A program made the position numbers and the translations under genes. A DNA stretch of 6,379 nt, taken from assembly GCA_031431235.1 (NCBI GenBank), contig JANPDA010000378.1:1-6379 (forward strand), given 5' to 3'. The stretch comes from JANNSW01 sp031431235. Its GTDB lineage: Bacteria > Pseudomonadota > Alphaproteobacteria > Rhizobiales > Hyphomicrobiaceae. Below are positions 1 to 6,379 of the stretch, piece by piece. Numbering within the stretch: position 1 is the stretch's first letter; each line of letters opens with the position of its first letter. The notes below the pieces were generated by a model. The model saw only the letters and a list, made by a program, of their open reading frames with translations, was not told where the DNA came from and searched no databases.

Positions 1-503
1 AGCGCCGGGCGGAAGAGAAGAACGCGGCTGATCCGACCTTCTCGGTGCCGCGCGAGGTGCTGGCGTTCCTCGCCGAGCATCTGAGCGAGAGCGCCCGCGA
101 GCTCGACGGAGCGATCACGCGCCTCTATGCGGCCTGCCATCAGACCGGCGTGCCGATCACGGTCGAGACGGTCGAGCATATCATCCGCGATCTGATGCGG
201 GGGCTGGAGCCACGCCGCATCAAGATCGAGGACATCCTGCGCGTCATCTCCAAGCATTTCGGCGTCAGCCGCGGCGACATTCTTTCGCAGCGGCGGCATC
301 GCTCGATCGTCTGGCCACGCCAGATCGGCATGTATCTGGCCAAGACTCTGACGGCACGCTCACTGCCGGAAATCGGGCGCCGGTTCGGAGGCCGCGATCA
401 CACGACGGTCCTGCATGCCATCCGCAAGATCGATGGCCAGTTGAAGGACAACTCCAATCTGAAGGCCGAGATCGAGGATTTGAAGCGGCTGCTGAACAAC
501 TGA
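1..503 (+). CDS. dnaA: Chromosomal replication initiator protein DnaA, C-terminal part (5' end outside the window)
   Basis: DnaA is the AAA+ ATPase that binds DnaA boxes at the origin, melts the DNA and recruits the helicase. The frame is open from the first base (first whole codon at 3) to the TGA at 501-503, giving 166 residues. Residues 1-40 are the end of the AAA+ domain, including the sensor-2 stretch ARELDGAITRL, whose Arg contacts the bound nucleotide in the family. From about residue 71 (RRIKIEDILR) comes DNA-binding domain IV. Its helix-turn-helix ends in the DnaA signature IGRRFGGRDHTTVLHAIRKI (residues 124-143), with the RDHTT residues that read the DnaA box. The protein ends in KRLLNN, a natural C-terminus. 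A GTG at 45 could be taken for a start, but the frame continues upstream and the AAA+ residues there make it internal. The family assignment is essentially certain; the N-terminal three quarters cannot be seen. Confidence 0.97.
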   Translation, partial: RRAEEKNAADPTFSVPREVLAFLAEHLSESARELDGAITRLYAACHQTGVPITVETVEHIIRDLMRGLEPRRIKIEDILRVISKHFGVSRGDILSQRRHRSIVWPRQIGMYLAKTLTARSLPEIGRRFGGRDHTTVLHAIRKIDGQLKDNSNLKAEIEDLKRLLNN

Positions 504-536
504 TGGAATTGACCGCTCCGGCCACCTTGGGTGCGC

Positions 537-604
537 CTAGTGTTCCCTCCCATTCGTTCGATTCCGGCCAAGCTGGATCAATGAAGGGAAAGACGGAACA
601 CTAG
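537..604. repeat. 68-base imperfect palindrome with perfect 10-base ends, MITE-like or a hairpin
   Basis: CTAGTGTTCC at 537-546 is repeated as its exact reverse complement GGAACACTAG at 595-604. The similarity goes on inward with small gaps: CCC-TTC-TT-GAT-CC blocks in the left arm (547-565) match the reverse complement of the right arm (576-594), leaving a centre of about 9-10 bases. The whole piece can therefore fold back on itself. It starts 33 bases after the dnaA stop. No T-run follows either arm, so it does not look like a classical intrinsic terminator. Both ends carry CTAG, which would fit a 60-base element with TGTTCC ends in a CTAG or TA target, as used by some IS630- and IS5-family elements. 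That reading is inference, because CTAG is itself a palindrome. No second copy is seen in the window. Confidence 0.5.
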
Positions 605-684
605 CGAGCGCCCGGCGGCCGATCGAAATCCGTCCCTCGAAGCTCGCTGAAAGCAACTGCGGGGGGCGGATCGCCGGCGGGCGG

Positions 685-811
685 GTGTGGGCAGCAGCGG
701 GCTGCGCCATCCCGCACGTCGAGGGACGGGGTGGCGCCGGCTCACGGACCACCCCGTGCGGCTCCGTCGAGCCCAGGGTGGGCCGGTGACAGGCCGCGAG
801 CGCCTGTTGCC
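685..811 (+). other. Cluster of four consecutive hairpins in the dnaA-dnaN gap, possible structured leader RNA
   Basis: Four stems follow each other. (1) GTGTGGG 685-691 pairs with CCCGCAC 711-717 (one G-U) and encloses CAGC 692-695 / GCTG 701-704. (2) ACGGGGTGG 726-734 pairs perfectly with CCACCCCGT 749-757 around a 14-base loop. (3) GGCTC 760-764 pairs with GAGCC 769-773 around a 4-base loop. (4) GGTGACAGGC 785-794 pairs with GCCTGTTGCC 802-811, ten pairs including two G-U, around a 7-base loop. No T-tract follows, so these are not typical terminators. They could form part of a 5' leader of dnaN, a small RNA, or REP-like palindromes. High GC alone produces many chance stems, so function is not established; I recognise no named RNA family. 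Confidence 0.35.
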
Positions 812-953
812 AAGGCACCCGAGGCTGCGCGAATCCTGCCGTTGCACTTGCAAAGCCGCCCCGGTCGCGCCAACGTATCGTGGCAACATGCCAGCTGCTG
901 ATTCGCAGCCTGCGGAGGAGCGACGCACGGGTGGCGTGACAGAGACGGTGCCG

Positions 954-973
954 GATCCGCCGGCAGCCGGATC
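954..973. repeat. Short inverted repeat upstream of dnaN
   Basis: GATCCG at 954-959 and CGGATC at 968-973 are exact reverse complements separated by 8 bases, ending 46 bases before the dnaN start. It could be an operator or a small hairpin in the dnaN leader. Six pairs in GC-rich DNA are close to what chance gives, so this is weak. Confidence 0.25.
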
Positions 974-1019
974 GTGAGACAATGAGGGGCACCATCGAGC
1001 GGTGCCGAAGACAACAGCA

Positions 1020-2144
1020 ATGCGACTTCTGATCGAACGCAGCGAGCTCCTTCGCGCACTTTCCCACGTGGCCAGCGTGGTCGAGAAGCGCACCACCATT
1101 CCTGTGCTGTCCAACGTCCTCATTCGGGCGCTGCCGGGCACGGTCTCGTTCAAGGGTACGGACCTCGAGCGTGAGGTGGTCGAGACCGCAACCGCGGATT
1201 CGGATCAGCCTGGCGCTGTGACCGTTTCAGCCCATCTGCTGCACGACATCGTGCGCAAGTTGCAGGACGGCTCGCAGGTCAGCCTCGACACCGGTGGCGA
1301 GGCCCAGTCGCAGCGCCTGACCGTCATCTCGGGCTCATCCCGCTTCTTCCTGCCGGTGCTGTCCGCCGACGACTTTCCCGACCTCGCTGCCGGCGAGATG
1401 GGCAGCGAGTTCGAGATGCCGGCCTATGATCTGAAGAAGCTGATCGAGAAGACGCGGTTCGCGATCTCGACGGAAGAGACCCGCTATTATCTGAACGGCA
1501 TCTATCTGCATCTGGCGGATTCGGGCGGGCGCAAGCTGCTGCGGGCGGTCGCGACCGACGGACACCGGCTCGCGCTGGTCGAGCTGCCCGCGCCGCCAGG
1601 CTCCGAATCGATGCCGGGCGTGATCGTGCCGCGCAAGACCGTCAACGAGGTCCACCGCCTGATCGAGGATACGAGCGCGCCGGTCACTGTTGCGCTGTCG
1701 CGCACGAAGATCCAGTTCCGCATCGGCACCGTGGTGATGACCTCGAAGCTGATCGACGGCACCTTCCCCGACTATCAGCGCGTCATCCCGCAAGCCAACA
1801 ACAAGACGATGCTGGTACCCAACGCCGAGTTCACGACGGCGGTCGACCGGGTCGCCACCGTCTCCTCCGATCGCGGTCGCGCCGTCAAGCTCAGCATCAG
1901 CGGCGGCCGGTTGACGCTGACCGTCACCAATCCCGACGGCGGCAGTGCAACCGAGGAGGTCGACGTCGACTACGATGCCGATCCCCTCGAGATCGGTTTC
2001 AATGCCCGCTATCTGATGGACATCTCGAGCCAGCTCGATGGCGAGACGGCACGCTTCTCGCTCGCCGATCCGGGCTCTCCCACCATTGTTCGGGACGGCG
2101 ACGACATGTCGGCACTCTATGTGCTGATGCCGATGCGGGTTTAG
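1020..2144 (+). CDS. dnaN: DNA polymerase III subunit beta (sliding clamp)
   Basis: DnaN forms the ring-shaped homodimer that slides on DNA and tethers DNA polymerase III and many other partners through its hydrophobic cleft. With the ATG at 1020 the protein has 374 residues, the usual alphaproteobacterial length, in three repeated clamp domains (about 1-125, 126-250, 251-374). Family landmarks are RTTIPVLSNVLI (24-35), LPVLSADDFP (111-120), ATDGHRLA (178-185), KLIDGTFPDYQRVIP (243-257) and the C-terminal YVLMPMRV (367-374), which lines the partner-binding cleft. An in-frame GTG at 1002 would add six residues (MPKTTA), but MRLLIERSELL matches the normal clamp N-terminus (usually MK-x-x-IER), so 1020 is preferred. 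Its ribosome binding site is poor (GAAG at 1007-1010). recF follows after two bases, suggesting one transcript. Nothing is broken or missing. Confidence 0.97.
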   Translation: MRLLIERSELLRALSHVASVVEKRTTIPVLSNVLIRALPGTVSFKGTDLEREVVETATADSDQPGAVTVSAHLLHDIVRKLQDGSQVSLDTGGEAQSQRLTVISGSSRFFLPVLSADDFPDLAAGEMGSEFEMPAYDLKKLIEKTRFAISTEETRYYLNGIYLHLADSGGRKLLRAVATDGHRLALVELPAPPGSESMPGVIVPRKTVNEVHRLIEDTSAPVTVALSRTKIQFRIGTVVMTSKLIDGTFPDYQRVIPQANNKTMLVPNAEFTTAVDRVATVSSDRGRAVKLSISGGRLTLTVTNPDGGSATEEVDVDYDADPLEIGFNARYLMDISSQLDGETARFSLADPGSPTIVRDGDDMSALYVLMPMRV

Positions 2145-2146
2145 CC

Positions 2147-3391
2147 ATGGCGGCGGCTCGTCCGCTGTCGGGGGCGGGCCAGGAGCCGGGCGATTCCGAT
2201 GGCAAAGCGCCCGGACCATCCCGCCGGACTGCGACCCCTGGCCCAGCGCCCTTCCTCTCTCGCCTGCGGCTGGCGGATTTCCGCAGCTATGAAGCACTGT
2301 CGATCGAGCTCGGCCCCGGACCGATCGTGCTGTGCGGGGCGAACGGGGCCGGCAAAACCAATCTGATCGAGGCCGTCTCGATGCTCTCGAGTGGTCAGGG
2401 TCTCAGGCGGGCGCCGCTCGCCGAGATCGGCCGGATCGGCGGATCGGGACGCTGGAGCATTTTCGCGAGCGTGGAATCCCGAGCGGGCGTGCGCTTGCTC
2501 GGGACCGGCTGGAGCGGGAAAGACAGCCAAAGCGAGCGCTCCGCCGGCCGCAACGTTCGCATCGATGGCCAGAGCCGGGCACCGGCTGCCCTGTCGGAGG
2601 TGCTCGAGATCGCCTGGCTGACTCCTGCCATGGACGGCCTCTTCATGGGTCCGGCCAGCGACCGCCGGCGCTTCCTCGACAAGATGGTCGCGGCCTTCGA
2701 TGCCGGTCACCGGGTCCGCCTGAACCGGTATGACCTTGCCATGCGTCAGCGCAACCGGCTGCTCGAGCTGGCGCGCGCCAGGCCAGCCGAGCTCGAAGGC
2801 CTGGAGCTGGTGATGGCCGAGATCGGTGTCGCCATCGCGGCCGCAAGGCTGGAAATGGTGACGGGACTGGCGTCCGCGATCGCCGATCGGGTGGCGCGAT
2901 CGCCGGATTCGCCATTTCCCTGGGCCGATATCGCGCTCGACGGCCGGCTCGAAGGCTGGCTCGGCGAGCGGCCTGCGGTCGAGGTGGAGGATGACTATCT
3001 CGGGTTGCTGGCCGGAGGGCGCGAGCGCGACCGGGCTGCCGGGCGGGCGCTGGAGGGGCCCCACCGCTCCGATCTGCTGGTCGGCCACGGCCAGAAGGAG
3101 ATGCCCGCGAAGGTCTCCTCGACCGGAGAGCAGAAGGGATTGCTGATTGGCCTCGTGCTGGCGCAAGCCGAGCTGCTGGCCTTGCAAGGGGCAGCGGGCG
3201 CTCCGGTGCTCTTGCTCGACGAGATCGCGGCCCATCTCGACGAGCATCGGCGATCCGCGCTGTTCGCCGAGATCGTAGCGCTCGGCTCGCAGGCCTTCAT
3301 GACCGGCACCGAGCGCGCTCCCTTTGCCGCCCTGGAAGGCCGCGCAAGCTTCCTCGGGATCGAGGCCGGAACGATCGAGGCCGGCGGCTGA
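2147..3391 (+). CDS. recF: DNA replication and repair protein RecF
   Basis: RecF is an SMC/ABC-like ATPase that acts with RecO and RecR to place RecA on gapped single-stranded DNA. The 414 residues contain LSRLRLADFRSY (37-48, the usual RecF opening), Walker A GANGAGKT (64-71), the GPHRSDLLV motif (304-312), the ABC signature region SSTGEQKGLL (324-333) and Walker B VLLLDEIAAHLD (354-365) with the catalytic Glu. The ATG at 2147 lies two bases after the dnaN stop, so translation is probably coupled; no strong Shine-Dalgarno is visible. No other ATG or GTG exists in frame before the conserved core. The start therefore implies a 36-residue Ala/Pro/Gly/Ser-rich N-terminal extension that most RecF proteins lack. 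The C-terminus carries a five-codon tandem duplication (IEAG-T-IEAG-G). The function is confident; only the first 36 residues are uncertain. Confidence 0.96.
   Translation: MAAARPLSGAGQEPGDSDGKAPGPSRRTATPGPAPFLSRLRLADFRSYEALSIELGPGPIVLCGANGAGKTNLIEAVSMLSSGQGLRRAPLAEIGRIGGSGRWSIFASVESRAGVRLLGTGWSGKDSQSERSAGRNVRIDGQSRAPAALSEVLEIAWLTPAMDGLFMGPASDRRRFLDKMVAAFDAGHRVRLNRYDLAMRQRNRLLELARARPAELEGLELVMAEIGVAIAAARLEMVTGLASAIADRVARSPDSPFPWADIALDGRLEGWLGERPAVEVEDDYLGLLAGGRERDRAAGRALEGPHRSDLLVGHGQKEMPAKVSSTGEQKGLLIGLVLAQAELLALQGAAGAPVLLLDEIAAHLDEHRRSALFAEIVALGSQAFMTGTERAPFAALEGRASFLGIEAGTIEAGG
3358..3384 (+). repeat. 12-base tandem direct repeat at the recF 3' end
   Basis: GATCGAGGCCGG occurs at 3358-3369 and again at 3373-3384, with a period of 15 bases. 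The period is five codons, so the frame is kept and the protein ends IEAG-T-IEAG-G. This looks like a small slippage duplication in the non-conserved tail of RecF. Confidence 0.7.
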
Positions 3392-3476
3392 CAGGCCACT
3401 TGCCGGGGAACGCGAGCACCCCTCGCACCGCCATGACTTTTGGGCTGTGCATCAAGGGTTTGCCGTACGCGAATTG

Positions 3477-3507
3477 TTGGCTGCGGACGGTCCGGCCGTG
3501 CTAGACA
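3477..3507 (+). promoter_or_regulatory. Possible gyrB promoter
   Basis: TTGGCTG (3477-3483) and GCTAGACA (3500-3507) partly fit the alphaproteobacterial housekeeping consensus reported for Caulobacter (TTGACG-S and GCTANAWC). The 16-base spacing is slightly longer than that consensus allows. Transcription would start near 3513-3515 and give a leader of about 32 bases. A perfect TTGACA at 3515-3520 is more eye-catching, but a -10 placed 17 bases later (TGTCCG at 3538-3543) is poor, and its start site would lie past the ATG. The 155-base gap after recF suggests that gyrB has its own promoter, but the exact boxes are uncertain. Confidence 0.25.
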
Positions 3508-3527
3508 TCATCGGTTGACAATCATCG
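3507..3527 (+). repeat. 7-base direct repeat flanking TTGACA in the gyrB leader
   Basis: ATCATCG occurs at 3507-3513 and at 3521-3527, a period of 14 bases, with T-TGACA (3515-3520) between the copies. It lies 20-40 bases before the gyrB start. It could be a protein-binding site; chance is also possible for a repeat this short. Confidence 0.4.
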
Positions 3528-3528
3528 A

Positions 3529-3541
3529 GACAGGGACTGTC
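3529..3541 (+). promoter_or_regulatory. gyrB ribosome binding site inside a small hairpin
   Basis: The Shine-Dalgarno AGGGA is at 3532-3536, ten bases before the ATG at 3547, which supports that start. GACAG (3529-3533) and CTGTC (3537-3541) are exact reverse complements around the loop GGA, so the site sits in a possible five-pair hairpin. Whether it folds in the cell is unknown. Confidence 0.5.
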
Positions 3542-3546
3542 CGTTC

Positions 3547-6012
<2,466 letters not shown>

Positions 6013-6024
6013 GGCTCGCGAAGC

Positions 6025-6264
6025 ACGAGTCCGACGGTTCTGCGCAAGGACGGCTACCGCCTTTTCTTCTTCTCCCGCGAAGAGCCTCGACTCCATATCC
6101 ATGTGCAGTGCAGCGACGGCGAGGCAAAGTTGTGAGTGTAGCCGGAGATCGAGCTCGCCTACAACCACAATCTGAAACGCCGACAGCTGCGTGCAATCGA
6201 AAACATTGTCGAGCAGCATTATCAGGAGATAGTCGATGCCTGGCACGACCACTTCGGCCGTTGA
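6025..6264 (+). pseudogene. DUF4160-family small protein, decayed (lost start codon, two in-frame stops)
   Basis: Read in one frame from 6025, the DNA gives T-SPTVLRKDGYRLFFFSREE, then LHIHVQCSDGEAKL, stop, V, stop, PEIELAYNHNLK, and finally an end at EIVDAWHDHFGR before the TGA at 6262-6264. This is the pattern of a full-length DUF4160 protein of about 79 residues: MSPTVLR start, RFFFFS strand, PHIHV, GEAKFW, ELAYNH and AWHEHFG end. Three lesions are visible: ACG at 6025-6027 where ATG is expected, TGA at 6133-6135 where the family has Trp, and TAG at 6139-6141 where an acidic residue is usual. All are single-base changes and both halves stay in one frame, so no indel is needed. The family function is not established; its frequent partner is DUF2442, and a toxin-antitoxin-like role is only a suggestion. 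GC is about 49% in 6161-6240 against about 65% in 5881-5960 (hand counts), hinting at later arrival. Confidence 0.85.
6224..6228 (+). promoter_or_regulatory. Strong ribosome binding site of the DUF2442 gene
   Basis: AGGAG lies seven bases before the ATG at 6236, inside the 3' end of the DUF4160 pseudogene. It fixes the DUF2442 start and indicates that translation initiation of that gene is still intact despite the decay upstream. Confidence 0.7.
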
Positions 6265-6379
6265 AGTGACCAACATCTCCAAGCATGGCCTCTGGTTGCT
6301 GACCACGACCGGTGAGCTCTTTCTGCCATTCGAGGAGTACCCGTGGTTCCGCGATGCTCCCCTGGCGCACGTCCTGAAC
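6236..6379 (+). CDS. DUF2442 domain-containing protein, N-terminal part (3' end outside the window)
   Basis: Forty-eight codons are visible: MPGTTTSAVEVTNISKHG, then LWLLTTTGELFLPFEEYPWF, then RDAPLAHVLN, still open at the window edge. ISKHGLWLL, ELFLPFEEYPWF and DAPLAHVLN are the hallmark blocks of DUF2442, a small alpha/beta domain of about 80-90 residues. Some members carry an extra helix-turn-helix and have been regarded as putative DNA-binding proteins. The gene overlaps the DUF4160 pseudogene by 29 bases in another frame, the tight arrangement of a co-translated pair. Because the two families recur side by side, DUF2442 may be the regulator or antitoxin of the pair; this is inference, not shown here. 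No lesion is seen in the visible part. Whether the C-terminal half is intact cannot be judged. Confidence 0.85.
   Translation, partial: MPGTTTSAVEVTNISKHGLWLLTTTGELFLPFEEYPWFRDAPLAHVLN

Larger units (their letters stand above)
504..1019. other. Non-coding gap between dnaA and dnaN
   Basis: This stretch of 516 bases is GC-rich and holds no convincing gene. Open frames on both strands are Arg/Pro/Ser/Gly-rich, lack ribosome binding sites, and on the minus strand run into dnaN. I found no TTATCCACA-like DnaA boxes and no AT-rich tract, so an origin of the usual bacterial kind is not supported. Many alphaproteobacteria have their origin elsewhere, near hemE. The region does contain several inverted repeats, listed separately. 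It presumably also carries the dnaN promoter, but no clear -35/-10 pair could be picked out. TTGACC at 509-514 has no acceptable -10 partner. Confidence 0.7.

Noticed and set aside
595..634. GGAAC of the palindrome as the -35 of an EcfG stress promoter
   Set aside because: No GTT-type -10 lies 16-17 bases downstream on either strand.
687..977. 96-codon forward frame in the dnaA-dnaN gap
   Set aside because: No ribosome binding site, GTG start inside a hairpin, Arg/Pro/Gly-rich composition without secondary-structure character, and overlap with the stem cluster.
504..1019. Chromosomal origin of replication
   Set aside because: No DnaA-box cluster or AT-rich region. Three GANTC methylation sites (560, 831, 900) occur, but about that number is expected by chance.
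578..1153. Minus-strand frames in the dnaA-dnaN gap (also 537-1067)
   Set aside because: They overlap the dnaN start, are Arg/Ser/Pro-rich and match nothing I recognise.
2141..3247. 368-codon open frame on the minus strand across recF (and a 320-codon one over dnaN, 1335-2297)
   Set aside because: Antisense shadows of recF and dnaN with Arg/Gln/Gly-biased composition and no recognisable domain.
6013..6031. Small stem GGCTCG/CGAGTC after the gyrB stop as a terminator
   Set aside because: Six pairs with one G-U, no T-run, and it overlaps the old DUF4160 start; not convincing.
6133..6141. TGA and TAG in the DUF4160 frame as programmed recoding (selenocysteine or read-through)
   Set aside because: Two different stops two codons apart plus a lost start codon fit simple decay, and no recoding structure is known for this family.

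Overview
This window is a replication-and-repair gene cluster in the order dnaA (3' part only) - dnaN - recF - gyrB, all on the + strand. A small accessory gene pair of the DUF4160/DUF2442 type follows immediately after gyrB; its first gene is broken and its second runs off the window end. The GC-rich third codon positions and the protein sequences suit a free-living, high-GC alphaproteobacterium. Many Hyphomicrobiales and Rhodospirillales relatives carry this gene order. I cannot name the genus from sequence alone.

Layout. 1-503: C-terminal 166 residues of DnaA. 504-1019: a 516-base gap with no believable gene. It holds a 68-base imperfect palindrome with CTAG ends (537-604), a run of strong hairpins (685-811) and a short inverted repeat just before dnaN (954-973). 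It has no cluster of DnaA boxes and no AT-rich unwinding segment, so I do not call an origin here. 1020-2144: dnaN, the sliding clamp. 2147-3391: recF, two bases after the dnaN stop and so probably co-translated with it. 3392-3546: a 155-base leader of gyrB with a possible promoter, a 7-base direct repeat and a small hairpin over the ribosome binding site. 3547-6012: gyrB, complete. 6025-6264: DUF4160 pseudogene with two in-frame stops and a lost start codon. 6236-6379: DUF2442 gene, intact as far as it can be seen, cut by the window edge.

How the genes work together. DnaA opens the origin, DnaN tethers DNA polymerase III, RecF helps load RecA at gaps, and GyrB is the ATPase subunit of gyrase, which removes positive supercoils ahead of the fork. 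This core is ordinary and well preserved. The unusual material is at the edges: the decayed DUF4160 reading frame beside a still-readable DUF2442 partner directly behind gyrB, and the structured non-coding stretch between dnaA and dnaN. I see no clear undescribed system; these two places are the ones worth a second look.
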